From NCBI RefSeq assembly GCF_019929225.1, contig NZ_JAHZPA010000006.1, positions 1,084 to 65,083 of the forward strand: 64,000 bases of DNA. Direction: 5' to 3'. Shown one piece after another: positions 1 through 8,428 of this stretch (the stretch's first letter is position 1; each line of letters begins with the position of its first letter). The notes below the pieces were generated by a model that had not been told where the DNA came from, ran no database searches, and worked only from the letters and a program-made list of their open reading frames with translations. The stretch comes from Streptococcus sanguinis (GTDB lineage Bacteria > Bacillota > Bacilli > Lactobacillales > Streptococcaceae). Both the position numbers and the translations under genes were made by a program.

Positions 1-324
1 ACAGAGAAACGCTATGAGAATACGATTCTCCATAGCGATCAAGGCTGGCAATACCAACATGATTCTTATCATCGCTTTCTAGAGAGTAAGGGAATTCAGC
101 CATCCATGTCACGCAAAGGCAACAGCCCAGACAACGGCATGATGGAGTCCTTCTTTGGCATTCTTAAATCTGAGATGTTTTACGGTTATGAGAAGACGTT
201 TCAGTCACTTAAACAACTGGAACAAGCTATTGTAGACTATATTGATTACTACAACAACAAACGAATCGAAGTCAAACTAAAAGGACTTAGTCCTGTACAA
301 TACAGAACTAAATCCTTCACTTAA
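1..324 (+). CDS. IS3-family transposase OrfB, C-terminal part (5' cut by window)
   Basis: This is the C-terminal 107 codons of a DDE transposase. The frame is open from the first base of the window. Two catalytic-core landmarks are visible: HSDQGWQY, which carries the second Asp, and NGMMESFFGILKSE, which carries the Glu. A C-terminal stretch YIDYYNNKRIEVKLKGLSP is typical of the rve/integrase core of IS3 OrfB. No frameshift or stop is seen in the visible part, so the enzyme may be intact, but most of it lies upstream of the window. It would act on the terminal repeats of its own element. Confidence 0.85.
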   Translation, partial: TEKRYENTILHSDQGWQYQHDSYHRFLESKGIQPSMSRKGNSPDNGMMESFFGILKSEMFYGYEKTFQSLKQLEQAIVDYIDYYNNKRIEVKLKGLSPVQYRTKSFT

Positions 325-355
325 ATTATTTGTCTAACTTTTTGGGGTCAGTACA
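1..355 (+). mobile_element. IS3-family insertion sequence, right end only
   Basis: The window opens inside an insertion sequence. The transposase frame runs from base 1 to 324 and is followed by a terminal sequence, TGTCTAACTTTTTGGGGTC then AGTACA, ending near 355. That is the usual right terminal repeat of the IS150-like branch of IS3. The left end lies outside the window, so completeness and target duplication cannot be judged. The element end lies inside the neighbouring rhomboid gene and supplies that gene's stop codon. Confidence 0.85.
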
Positions 356-974
356 TTACTAGCCAGCGCTGAACTGGTTTAAAAGCATTGCTTGAGCCTT
401 TGACAGGAAGAATGACCGCGCAGAGTATGCCACCAATCAAACCACCCAAATGCCCAGCCAGACTGATGCCAGGCATGAAACTAAAGATGATATTAACCAC
501 AATCAAGGTCATATAAGACTGCCCCAGCTGCTGAATGTAGCTGTCGCGAACGACATATTGCAGGGTCACGATAGAGGCAAAAAGTCCAAACAAGGCGGTT
601 GAAGCTCCTGCTGATAGAGCATCTGGACTGAAAAAGAAGACAAAGATATTTCCCATTAGGCCAGACATCATATAGAGCAGAAAGAAATTTCGTGAGCCAA
701 AAATGTCTTCTGCCTGCCGTCCAATAAAATAAAGAGTAATGACATTTACCACAAAGTGCTCCAAGCCAATATGCACAAAGATAGCAGAAAAAAGACGCCA
801 TATCTGAGTAGGATACATGATAATGGTCGGAGAAAAAACTGCTCCAAATTCAAAGACAGTTTGTGCTTCAGCATAAGAAAAACCACGTAAAATAAGCATC
901 CCCACAAAGACAAGTGTTGTTAGAATTAACAAAACACTGGTCACAGGATATTTTTTATCATAGATGTAGTTCAT
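348..974 (-). CDS. Rhomboid-family intramembrane serine protease, C-terminus truncated by IS
   Basis: Predicted 208-aa membrane protease that cleaves transmembrane substrates within the bilayer. About six hydrophobic segments are visible. The catalytic serine is in GASTALFG (Ser125) and the histidine in AGHLGG (His175). The final codons, ATG TAC TGA, come almost wholly from the terminal repeat of the adjacent IS, so the native C-terminus is missing. Streptococcal homologues, as I recall them, are some 15-20 residues longer and carry one more hydrophobic helix after the segment that here reads VQRWLV. The six-helix catalytic core is complete, so activity could remain. The start overlaps the end of the upstream cyclo-ligase gene by 17 bases, which suggests translational coupling. 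Confidence 0.85.
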   Translation of the reverse strand: MNYIYDKKYPVTSVLLILTTLVFVGMLILRGFSYAEAQTVFEFGAVFSPTIIMYPTQIWRLFSAIFVHIGLEHFVVNVITLYFIGRQAEDIFGSRNFFLLYMMSGLMGNIFVFFFSPDALSAGASTALFGLFASIVTLQYVVRDSYIQQLGQSYMTLIVVNIIFSFMPGISLAGHLGGLIGGILCAVILPVKGSSNAFKPVQRWLVMY

Positions 975-1494
975 AAGTCAACACTTCCTTTACTGCTATA
1001 TCGTGATAATCGGGCTCAAAATCAGATTTTTGAAAACTATAGATGCTGCTGATAGACGCTCCCGCAAAATCAGCTAGATAGCGGTCATAGTAGCCACCGC
1101 CATAACCAATCCGAAAGCCTTGAGAATTGAAGACCACACCCGGAACATGAATCAGATCAACTTCTGTCTTATCCACAGCCTCTTCACTTATCGGCTCCAT
1201 AAGACCAAAAGAGCTTTTTTGCAGGCAACTTTCATCATAATCCACAAATATCATCCGACCCTGGCCATAGGTCTTAGGCACTAAAACCCGCTTGCCGTCC
1301 AATTGAGCCTGCTTGATAAAGGATGCAGTTGAGACTTCATGCGGCATAGAAAGGTAGGTAGCAATAACCTGAGCTTTTTGATAAGCTGCTGAACTGAGCA
1401 AGTGCTGGGTCAGCCAGTTATCTGCCTGCTCTTTTTCTTTTCCTGACAGTGTCTTCATCTGGTTCAGTACAGTTTGTCTCAGCTCTTTTTTCAT
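958..1494 (-). CDS. 5-formyltetrahydrofolate cyclo-ligase
   Basis: 178-aa cytosolic enzyme of the MTHFS/YgfA family. It converts 5-formyl-THF to 5,10-methenyl-THF with ATP, rescuing a storage or inhibitory folate form. The family signature RIGYGGGYYDRYL near residue 130 is intact, and the N-terminal basic helix (KKELRQTVLNQMKTL) fits the family. Length is normal. The gene lies 20 bases downstream of the deacetylase gene and overlaps the rhomboid gene, as in the usual streptococcal arrangement of this enzyme next to a rhomboid protease. Confidence 0.93.
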   Translation of the reverse strand: MKKELRQTVLNQMKTLSGKEKEQADNWLTQHLLSSAAYQKAQVIATYLSMPHEVSTASFIKQAQLDGKRVLVPKTYGQGRMIFVDYDESCLQKSSFGLMEPISEEAVDKTEVDLIHVPGVVFNSQGFRIGYGGGYYDRYLADFAGASISSIYSFQKSDFEPDYHDIAVKEVLTYELHL

Positions 1495-1514
1495 GTAGCT
1501 CGTCCACCTTTTTC

Positions 1515-2648
1515 TTATCTTTCGTTGATTTTATAATCTAGGAATTTCCCAATCTTTTCAATAGCAAAGGGCAGTGCGGCCTCATCCGGTGTCATCTTGG
1601 GATGATGGAGGGCATAGGGACTATCCACTCCCAGCCAGAACATGACGCCCTTGACCTTACTGAGCAGATAACCGAAATCCTCGCCTGTCATAGCCGGCGC
1701 AATATCAATCAGCTCCACTCCTTCTTCCTTCTGGAAAAAGTCCATCAGTTCACCTGCCAGATCAGGATGATTTTCTACAGGCAGATAACCACCTTGTTTA
1801 AGCTCCAAGTCCAATTCCAGACCGAAACTTTGGGCTATCCCCTCTGCTATTTCCCGTAAACGTTTCTGGGTCAAGAGGTTCATCTCCTGAGTCAGAGTCC
1901 GAATGGTGCCATGCAAAAAGGCCGTTTCTGCGATGACATTGTTGGTCGTGCCAGCATGGAGCGAACCAAAGGTTACAACCGCCCCCTCGATAGGATCGAC
2001 ATTGCGACTGACAATGGTCTGCACCTGGGTGATAAAGTAGCTAGCCGCCACCAAAGCATCATTGGCTTCATGAGGAAAGGCCGCATGGCCTCCCTTCCCC
2101 TTAAAAGTCAGCTTGACCTCACAGGTGCCAGCAAAGAGAGTTCCTCTGTTAGTCGCAATATCACCAACTTTGAGATCCGGCCGCACATGGAGGCCGTAAA
2201 ACTCATCCGGCAGCCAGTCGCCAAAAGCACCGTCTTCATACATGAGCATTCCGCCAGCTTCATTTTCCTCAGCAGGCTGAAAGAGAAAGAGCAGATTGTG
2301 GGTAGGCTGAGCGCTCACAGCTTGTTCCAGCAGACCTAGAGCCACCGTCATGTGCATATCATGTCCGCAGGCATGCATGCGACCTTCATGAGTACTGGCA
2401 AAGTCCAGTCCTGTATCCTCCACAATCGGCAAACCATCAATATCTGTCCGCCAGCCAATCGTCTTATCTGGTGAACTTCCCTTGATAAAGACCAAAATAC
2501 CAGTCCGCCAAGTTCGGATTTCCACAAAGTCTAGGCCAGCTGTCAGGCCATCAATGACCTGCATCAGGTAGGCATGAGTCTTATATTCTTCCAGACCGAT
2601 TTCTGGTATCTGGTGTAAATCACGGCGAATTTTCAAATAATCAAGCAT
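1515..2648 (-). CDS. N-acetyldiaminopimelate deacetylase (M20 amidohydrolase)
   Basis: 377-aa metallo-amidohydrolase of the M20D family. The assignment to N-acetyl-LL-diaminopimelate deacetylase of the acetylase branch of lysine synthesis rests on the neighbour dapH and on length. Metal-binding landmarks are visible: [10 protein letters not shown] near residue 92, the acidic EENEAGG near 127 and [11 protein letters not shown] in the lid-domain region. The reaction removes acetate from N-acetyl-DAP to give LL-DAP, the precursor of lysine for peptidoglycan and protein. Other M20D members act on amino-acid conjugates, so substrate identity is inferred from context. Confidence 0.88.
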   Translation of the reverse strand: MLDYLKIRRDLHQIPEIGLEEYKTHAYLMQVIDGLTAGLDFVEIRTWRTGILVFIKGSSPDKTIGWRTDIDGLPIVEDTGLDFASTHEGRMHACGHDMHMTVALGLLEQAVSAQPTHNLLFLFQPAEENEAGGMLMYEDGAFGDWLPDEFYGLHVRPDLKVGDIATNRGTLFAGTCEVKLTFKGKGGHAAFPHEANDALVAASYFITQVQTIVSRNVDPIEGAVVTFGSLHAGTTNNVIAETAFLHGTIRTLTQEMNLLTQKRLREIAEGIAQSFGLELDLELKQGGYLPVENHPDLAGELMDFFQKEEGVELIDIAPAMTGEDFGYLLSKVKGVMFWLGVDSPYALHHPKMTPDEAALPFAIEKIGKFLDYKINER

Positions 2649-2723
2649 TTTTCTTTCCTTTAAAATCTTGTCAGACTAGTCAGATCGTTGGGTCACACCC
2701 AAACAATTCATTTTATGCTATTT

Positions 2724-3422
2724 TTAAAGAGTACGCAGAGCGTCTTCCAGAGCTGTCTTCTGCTGGGTCTTCTCGTCAATGGTCTTGATAACTCGTGCTG
2801 GAACGCCAGCAACTACTACATTTTCCGGAACATCCTGGGTCACAATCGCACCAGCCGCAACAACGGAACCACTGCCAATTTGTACACCTTCGATCACAAC
2901 CGCATTGGCACCAATCAGCACATTGTCTCCAACCCGAACTGGCTCAGCACTAGCAGGCTCAATGACCCCCGCCAGAACAGCACCAGCACCGACGTGGCTA
3001 TTTTTGCCAACAATCGCTCGGCCACCCAGAATAGCACCCATATCAATCATGGTCCCAGCACCAATTTCTGCACCGATATTGATGACCGCCCCCATCATGA
3101 TGACAGCATTGTCGCCAATTTCAACTTGGTCTCGAATAATAGCACCCGGCTCAATACGGGCATTGATATCGCGCTTGTCCAAAAGCGGCACCGCAGAGTT
3201 GCGGGCATCCTGCTCTACGACATAGGTCTTATTCTCCTCTAAGTTCACTAGGAGTGGCTTAATTTCTTCCCAGTCTCCAAAAAGAACATTGCCTAACTTC
3301 ACAACAGACCAAGGAATCGAACCGTGCAATTCTCCATCAAAGGTCACCTTGACCGGAGTTTTTTTCTTGGCATCAGCGATAAATTTGATAATTTCTTGAG
3401 CGTTCATTTTAGTAGCAGACAT
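2724..3422 (-). CDS. dapH: Tetrahydrodipicolinate N-acetyltransferase
   Basis: 232-aa acyltransferase with an N-terminal alpha/beta domain (Dap[21 protein letters not shown]) followed by a left-handed beta-helix made of hexapeptide repeats from about residue 90 to 200 (for example [31 protein letters not shown]). It transfers acetyl from acetyl-CoA to tetrahydrodipicolinate, the first step of the acetylase route to DAP and lysine. It is the first gene of the operon that continues with the deacetylase, cyclo-ligase and rhomboid genes. A likely promoter lies about 110 bases upstream. Confidence 0.95.
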   Translation of the reverse strand: MSATKMNAQEIIKFIADAKKKTPVKVTFDGELHGSIPWSVVKLGNVLFGDWEEIKPLLVNLEENKTYVVEQDARNSAVPLLDKRDINARIEPGAIIRDQVEIGDNAVIMMGAVINIGAEIGAGTMIDMGAILGGRAIVGKNSHVGAGAVLAGVIEPASAEPVRVGDNVLIGANAVVIEGVQIGSGSVVAAGAIVTQDVPENVVVAGVPARVIKTIDEKTQQKTALEDALRTL

Positions 3423-3531
3423 GATTTTTCCCTCGATTCGTGAATGATTTAGCCTTTTAGTTTGTTTATCTCCTCAATCTCCAACAACTTGAAGAACAAT
3501 TGAAGTAAACCAAGAAGCTTGATTAGACAAT

Positions 3532-3560
3532 ATTATAACACAAAAAAGGGGATTGCAAAA
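3532..3560 (-). promoter_or_regulatory. Promoter of the dapH operon
   Basis: On the minus strand a perfect TATAAT (3532-3537) carries the extended -10 dinucleotide TG one base upstream, with a weak -35 TTTTGC (3555-3560) at 17 bases. It points at dapH, leaving a leader of about 100 bases. Confidence 0.6.
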
Positions 3561-3656
3561 CTCCTATAAGACTCTCTACATGAGATACAGATTGTAAAAA
3601 GACACGAACTTTCGTCCGTGCCTAACAAAGCAATTCCAAACCATATACCAACGATA

Positions 3657-3758
3657 TTATTTAATTCTTTCGTTCAAAATGTTTCCAGTGTTGGCGTCAA
3701 TGGTCATTTTGATCTTTTGCGTACCGTTCAGAGCTTCCAGCTTGTGAGATAAGCACCC
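3657..3758 (-). pseudogene. Remnant of a PepSY-domain protein, C-terminal tail only
   Basis: A 33-codon open stretch on the minus strand with no start codon. The readable protein ends LEALNGTQKIKMTIDANTG then NILNERIK and a TAA. The pattern 'K(I/V).(V)D A N T G .(I/V) L' is the closing strand of PepSY domains, common in streptococcal surface lipoproteins. An in-frame TAG at 3759-3761 closes the frame upstream. The fragment sits directly behind the third membrane-protein paralogue and is probably what remains of a deleted gene. It also fills most of the 349-base gap between dapH and that gene. Confidence 0.55.
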
Positions 3759-3771
3759 CTATTCATTTATT

Positions 3772-4785
3772 CTATTTAGAAAGATTACTCAATAGATACT
3801 GTCCGTTTTCCTGACGGATAAAAGTCAAAGTTATCTCCTTATTTGAAGAGGTTTCATAGTTTACAAGCATCTTCGGCTCTGATTCACCATCCCCATAAAC
3901 TGAAATATGTTGATATTCTGGGTATTCCTTGATTACTTCTTTAAAGGAGGAACCGCCCTCGCCTGTTTCCGCATCACCCGTCTTTAAGCTCTCTGTAATC
4001 TGGCCAGATACCTTTTTATCATAGTCGTCACTGCCGGGCATAATACTCATACCCTGAAGATGGTAGCTGCCATCCTCGTGTTTCATAAAGGTCAGAGTGG
4101 TATAACTAGAGTCAGGTAACCAAGACAATGAGAGCCCTTCTTCTTGAAACGTCACACTGCTGGCCAAGCCAAAATCTTTGACTACTTGTTCAGGGGTCAA
4201 TCCTTCATCATCCGCACTAACAATGCTCAGCTTTTCAAGGTCTTTCACTTCCCACTCATATACATCCTCTTTTGACGGAGCCACAAAAGAAGCAACATCG
4301 CTTTGATGTCCCTTTCGAGACAGACTTGGCACACTTCCCCCACCCATAAAATCATTTAGGAAATAGCCGCCAAGACCTCCTAGCAATAGTCCCGCTGCCA
4401 GACCTATTCCTAAAAATCCTATCAGCTTGCCCGTACTATTTTTCTTTGGCTCTGGACTTGGCTGGCCAGCGAAGTTTGCAGCTTGCTGTGGTCCGGCAAA
4501 GTTCTGACCAGTTGGATTAAATCCCTGAGGAATTGCTTCTTGAAAAGCGGGATTTCCCCAATTATCCTGCTGAGGCATCTGCTGCTGTGGAGCGTCAAAA
4601 ATGGGTTGCTGAACACCAAAATCTTGATTAGGATTCGGCATTTCAGGACTGCCCCCTTCTGCTGGGAGAGGCTGCCCCTCTGTTGAGTTAGCTACAAATT
4701 GTCCTGAGTCTGATGACTGGACTTGCTGTGGATACGGAGCCAATCCTTCTAAAGTTTGTTCCTGCGGTTTATTTTGTTCTGACAT
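3772..4785 (-). CDS. Membrane-anchored surface protein, paralogue 3 of a tandem family
   Basis: 337 aa, function not recognised. A Pro/Gln-rich N-terminal tail (about 1-110) contains several QQP/PQQ motifs. One glycine-rich membrane helix follows (about 122-148, GFLGIGLAAGLLLGGLGGYF), then an exported C-terminal region. That region holds two similar modules. The first contains DEGLTPEQVVKDFGLASS and ends with TFMKHEDGSYHLQGM. The second contains KTGDAETGEGGSSFKEVIKE and ends with TFIRQENGQYLLSN. The layout recalls BLIP/DUF3862-like domains, which is a guess from pattern only. It is the last gene of a three-gene paralogous operon, 30 bases after the second. Confidence 0.8.
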   Translation of the reverse strand: MSEQNKPQEQTLEGLAPYPQQVQSSDSGQFVANSTEGQPLPAEGGSPEMPNPNQDFGVQQPIFDAPQQQMPQQDNWGNPAFQEAIPQGFNPTGQNFAGPQQAANFAGQPSPEPKKNSTGKLIGFLGIGLAAGLLLGGLGGYFLNDFMGGGSVPSLSRKGHQSDVASFVAPSKEDVYEWEVKDLEKLSIVSADDEGLTPEQVVKDFGLASSVTFQEEGLSLSWLPDSSYTTLTFMKHEDGSYHLQGMSIMPGSDDYDKKVSGQITESLKTGDAETGEGGSSFKEVIKEYPEYQHISVYGDGESEPKMLVNYETSSNKEITLTFIRQENGQYLLSNLSK

Positions 4786-4815
4786 CGTTTCTCCTTTTAT
4801 TATTTGAGTTCTGTT

Positions 4816-5721
4816 TTATTTATTGGCAGTAGTGGACAAAAGATAGTTTCCGTCCTCCTGCTGAACGAATAACAACCTATAAGTTCCATCATTAGGAGCG
4901 TCATAAGCCGCCTCCATAATGGTTTGACTAGTATCCTCACTGAAATCTTCATCTACACGAATATAGATACTCCTCGGACTGCCATATTCCTTAAAAACTT
5001 CCTTATAGGAAATGCCATCCTTACCAGTCTTTGCATCGCCTTTTTTCAATTTTTCAAAGTAATCAGCCGCCATCGCTTCGTCCTCAGCATTATGTTTACT
5101 TCCTTCAAAGCGAATATTATAGATATGAAGGCTATTCAGATAGAAACCATCTTTTTTCTTCTCAAAATCCAGAGAAGCAGTTTGATCTGTATAATAAATT
5201 GGACCGTCTTCCTCATCATCAGAATCTTGAAGCGTTCCCCACTCTAAATCAAGGCTGTCACGAGAGATCTCTTCTTTTAAAGCCTTGCCATATTTATCAA
5301 GAATATCTTCCACAGAAGTACCATTCATATCTGTCTGAATAGTATTGAACCGTAACTCTGACAAACTATCAATATCCCACTTGAACTCAGTAGTATCGGG
5401 ATCAATGTAGCAGTCTGATTGATCCCTCTTTGATCCCCCAGCATCTGCTAAAGGATGTAGCACAGGATATTCCCCTTTGATGACCTCCGCTACTCCCATT
5501 CTATAGCCCCAGATTCCCCCTCCGATTAGTCCAAGACCAAGAGAGAGCAAGGCTCCGCCTATCAGGATTCCTTTCCAAGATTTATTCTTGGCCAAAGGTG
5601 GGGTTGGTCCCTGCGGACTTGAAACATGGCCTTGCTGAGGTTGAAAATGATGCGGGAATTTCTCTTGCGACTGAGCATTCCTTGAAGGCTCAAAAGAATG
5701 CTGTGTTTGCTGTTCTGTCAA
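4816..5721 (-). CDS. Membrane-anchored surface protein, paralogue 2 of a tandem family
   Basis: 301 aa if translation begins at the TTG at 5721-5719. This start is preferred over the longer frame to 5796 because GAGGAAAG lies six bases upstream of it and the resulting N-terminus (MTEQQTQHS) resembles those of both neighbours (MSEQNKPQ, MSDKDGQG). Layout matches the paralogues: Gln/Pro-rich cytoplasmic tail, one glycine-rich membrane helix (GILIGGALLSLGLGLIGGGI), then two extracellular modules, the second with KKGDAKTGKDGISYKEVFKE and ending LFVQQEDGNYLLST. The exported part is strongly acidic. Function unknown. Confidence 0.78.
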   Translation of the reverse strand: MTEQQTQHSFEPSRNAQSQEKFPHHFQPQQGHVSSPQGPTPPLAKNKSWKGILIGGALLSLGLGLIGGGIWGYRMGVAEVIKGEYPVLHPLADAGGSKRDQSDCYIDPDTTEFKWDIDSLSELRFNTIQTDMNGTSVEDILDKYGKALKEEISRDSLDLEWGTLQDSDDEEDGPIYYTDQTASLDFEKKKDGFYLNSLHIYNIRFEGSKHNAEDEAMAADYFEKLKKGDAKTGKDGISYKEVFKEYGSPRSIYIRVDEDFSEDTSQTIMEAAYDAPNDGTYRLLFVQQEDGNYLLSTTANK

Positions 5722-5830
5722 TCTTCTTTCCTCTTTCTTGTTTATTTCCAATAGTCTTATCAGTTCTCTTTTAATAACGAAATGCTTTGAAATCAATCAG
5801 TCACAAAAGATAAACTAAATAACTAAAAAC

Positions 5831-6688
5831 TTACATTTCCTCTGACTTTATATATAAGAAATTTCCATCTGGCTGGCCTACAAACAGAAGATATTTATAA
5901 CTATCTTCTGTTTTATAAGTCACCTCAGCAATCAGACGGTTGGAGATAATCTTATTATCCACGTCACGTTCGGTTGCGATGACAATTTCTGACGGAACAG
6001 GATGCTTCTTCAGGACCTCTGATAAAGCTGTTCCTCCTTCACCGGTTTCCTTGTCTCCTTTTTTCAAACGTTCAAGGTCTTTGGGAGATAATACGCTCCA
6101 ATCTGTCGTTTCCTTCCCTTTTCTATATTCTTTAAAAGAATCTCCAACTACCACTTGCCTCAGATAGTAGTTCTGGTCAACTTTATCAAATTGAAAAGAA
6201 ATATTTTGCTCCTTGTCCCTGACAGAAGGGCCCCATCGGAGTAACAGACGATTACGATCATATTCTGCTGAACTAGCCAAGCCATAAGTTTCAACGATTT
6301 GATCAGCCGTCAGACCTAATCCTTCATCATTTGTATAGCTCAACCGTCCCAAGTCTTTCAAAGTCCAATTAAACTGAACCGACTGCCCGTCTGTAGTAAA
6401 GCTGTCACTCTTGTCTCGGGCTTCTTCCTGAGCCTTACTCAGACGCTTAATCCTTTGTATATCCTTATTTGTCTGCGCCTGCTTGCCGATAAAATAAGCT
6501 GAACCGCTGCCAATCAAAAGACCAATTATGAGAGCAAAAATTGAAAGTCCTATGACTTTTCCGATATTGCCTTTCTTATCAGGCAATCCTTGCGGCTGAA
6601 TCTGCTGGAAATTCCCTTGCAATGGCTGGCTAGTTTGATTTTCTTGCCAAGCCCCTTGCACTTGACCTTGACCATCTTTATCTGACAT
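5831..6688 (-). CDS. Membrane-anchored surface protein, paralogue 1 of a tandem family
   Basis: 285 aa and first gene of the paralogous trio. It has a Gln-rich N-terminus, a glycine-containing helix (IGLSIFALIIGLLIGSGSAY, about 43-68), a short charged coiled segment rich in K/R/E/Q (about 70-95), and the two extracellular modules: the first with EGLGLTADQIVETYGLASS, the second with KKGDKETGEGGTALSEVLKK and ending LLFVGQPDGNFLYI. The repeated signature K(K/T)GD.(E/K)TG..G is present once in each of the three proteins. A good AAGGAG site precedes the ATG. Function unknown; a cell-surface sensor, inhibitor or adhesin cannot be told apart from sequence. Confidence 0.8.
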   Translation of the reverse strand: MSDKDGQGQVQGAWQENQTSQPLQGNFQQIQPQGLPDKKGNIGKVIGLSIFALIIGLLIGSGSAYFIGKQAQTNKDIQRIKRLSKAQEEARDKSDSFTTDGQSVQFNWTLKDLGRLSYTNDEGLGLTADQIVETYGLASSAEYDRNRLLLRWGPSVRDKEQNISFQFDKVDQNYYLRQVVVGDSFKEYRKGKETTDWSVLSPKDLERLKKGDKETGEGGTALSEVLKKHPVPSEIVIATERDVDNKIISNRLIAEVTYKTEDSYKYLLFVGQPDGNFLYIKSEEM

Positions 6689-6713
6689 ACTTTTCTCCTT
6701 ATAAATTTTATTG

Positions 6714-6790
6714 ATTTGTCATATTGCGAAAACATTGAAAAACAATGACAAATTTTACAATATTATAACATAAATTATTCTTCCAATCAA
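6714..6790 (-). promoter_or_regulatory. Promoter and inverted repeat ahead of the three-paralogue operon
   Basis: Minus-strand promoter: -35 TTGATT (6785-6790), a 17-base spacer and TATAAT (6762-6767) with an extended -10 TG. Just downstream lies a perfect 9-bp inverted repeat, ATTTGTCAT (6714-6722) and ATGACAAAT (6745-6753), 31 bases centre to centre or about three helical turns. The first arm falls at the predicted transcription start, so it could be an operator or a leader hairpin. Confidence 0.55.
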
Positions 6791-6810
6791 AAAACCTCCC
6801 TTAAGGGAGG
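6788..6810 (-). terminator. Terminator of pgi
   Basis: An 8-bp stem (CCTCCCTT / AAGGGAGG, almost no loop) followed by a run of T on the minus strand, 13 bases after the pgi stop. The -35 element of the next transcription unit sits in its T tract. Confidence 0.85.
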
Positions 6811-6822
6811 CTGCGTTTCCTA

Positions 6823-8172
6823 TTACAGACGTGCATTCAATTCTTTGCTCAATTCTTCAAATCCTGGTTTACCAAGAAGAGCAAACATATTTCTCTTGTA
6901 GGCTTCAACCCCTGGTTGGTCAAATGGATTGATGGCATTCAAGTAACCTGAAAGGGCAATGGCCAATTCGAAGAAGTAGATGGTGTAGCCAAGAGTGAAA
7001 GCATCTTGCTCTGGAAGAGTCACATACATGTTTGGTACATCACCATCTGTGTGGGCAAGAAGAACACCGTCAGTCGCTTTTTTGTTTACAAAGTCAACGT
7101 CTTTTCCTTGAAGGTAACCAAGTCCGTCAAGGTCTTCTTCCAAGCTAGGGATAATCACGTTCTTGCGTGGTTTGTCAACACGGACAACTGTTTCAAACAT
7201 GATACGAGTTCCTTCTTGGATAAATTGACCCAATGAGTGCAAGTCAGTTGAGAAGTTAGCTGAAGTTGGGTAAATACCTTTTTGGTCTTTCCCTTCTGAC
7301 TCACCAGCCAATTGTTTCCACCATTCTGAGAAGTATTGAAGTGATGGCTCGTAGTTTACCAAAATTTCAGTTGCGTAGCCTTTGCGGTAAAGAATGTTAC
7401 GAACGGCTGCGTATTGGTAAGCTTCATTTTCTGAAAGTTTGTCTGAAGTGTAGTCTTTACGTGCTGCATTGGCACCTTCCATAAGGGCTTTGATGTCTGC
7501 TCCTGATGCAGCGATTGGAAGCAATCCAACTGCGGTCAATACTGAGAAGCGTCCACCGATGTCATCTGGAACCACAAATGTTTCCCAACCATTGGCATCT
7601 GCTTCAATCTTAACAGCACCTTTTTGGCGGTCAGTTGTTGCGTAGATACGTTTGTTGGCTTCTTCTTGACCGTATTTCTTAACCAAGAGTTCTTTGAAGA
7701 CGCGGAAAGCAATAGCTGGTTCAGTTGTTGTACCTGATTTAGAAATCACGTTTACTGAGAAGTCTTTGTCTGCAACATACTCTACCAAGTCAGCAAGGTA
7801 AGTAGATGAAATTGAGTTTCCAGCGTAAAGGATTTGTGGCGCTTTGCGTTCTTCTTTTGTTTGCAAGTTAGCAAAGTGGTGATTCAAGAAGTCGATAGCT
7901 GCTTTAGCACCAAGGTAAGATCCACCGATACCGATAACAACCAAGACATCGCTATCTGATTTGATTTGCTCTGCAGCTTTCAAGATGCGGTCAAATTCTT
8001 CACGGTCATAATTTTCAGGAAGGTCCAACCAACCCAAAAAGTCGCTTCCAGCACCAGTTCCTTTGCGGATCAATTCGTCTGCAGCTGTTACTTGTGATTG
8101 CATGTACTCCACTTCATGTGGGGCGACAAATTTGTCTAAAACTTTTGAATAATCAAATTTAATATGTGGCAT
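6823..8172 (-). CDS. pgi: Glucose-6-phosphate isomerase
   Basis: 449 aa, the usual length of the Gram-positive enzyme. It interconverts glucose-6-P and fructose-6-P in glycolysis. The sugar-phosphate and isomerase signatures are visible: [13 protein letters not shown] near residue 80, [17 protein letters not shown] near 145 and the C-terminal [18 protein letters not shown], with the conserved lysine. The start at 8172 (MPHIKFDY) is chosen over the longer frame to 8229 because GGAGG lies seven bases upstream and the protein matches family N-termini. The gene is monocistronic with its own terminator, and a cre-like site lies in its upstream region. Codon use is highly biased, as expected for an abundant enzyme. 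Confidence 0.97.
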   Translation of the reverse strand: MPHIKFDYSKVLDKFVAPHEVEYMQSQVTAADELIRKGTGAGSDFLGWLDLPENYDREEFDRILKAAEQIKSDSDVLVVIGIGGSYLGAKAAIDFLNHHFANLQTKEERKAPQILYAGNSISSTYLADLVEYVADKDFSVNVISKSGTTTEPAIAFRVFKELLVKKYGQEEANKRIYATTDRQKGAVKIEADANGWETFVVPDDIGGRFSVLTAVGLLPIAASGADIKALMEGANAARKDYTSDKLSENEAYQYAAVRNILYRKGYATEILVNYEPSLQYFSEWWKQLAGESEGKDQKGIYPTSANFSTDLHSLGQFIQEGTRIMFETVVRVDKPRKNVIIPSLEEDLDGLGYLQGKDVDFVNKKATDGVLLAHTDGDVPNMYVTLPEQDAFTLGYTIYFFELAIALSGYLNAINPFDQPGVEAYKRNMFALLGKPGFEELSKELNARL

Positions 8173-8298
8173 GATATTCCTCCAATTTTTATTCCACTCT
8201 ATCATATCGCTTTCATACTGATTTAGCAAGTAATTTATTGTTTTAAAACGCTTCCAATTTAATTTTTTATAAATGAGCTAATCCTAGTAGCCATCTGA

Positions 8299-8315
8299 AA
8301 GCAATCGTTTGCGTA
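8299..8315 (-). promoter_or_regulatory. Candidate CcpA (cre) site upstream of pgi
   Basis: The minus-strand sequence TACGCAAACGATTGCTT differs from the consensus WWTGNAANCGNWNNCWW at one position (C for T at position 3). It lies about 125 bases upstream of the pgi start and directly follows a TTGACT that could be a -35 element. No consensus -10 is found at the right distance, so the promoter itself is uncertain. Confidence 0.45.
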
Positions 8316-8428
8316 AGTCAACAAATTTAAGTATATTGAGAAGAATATTTTCGATTGACAAGAAAGCCAATATGCTTCTTAAGATTGGATGTCAGCTGAA
8401 TTCATTTCAGGTCTATTCGAACTAGATT

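Noticed and set aside
2688..3242. Long plus-strand frames opposite dapH
   Set aside because: Low-complexity translation produced by the hexapeptide repeats of dapH read on the other strand.
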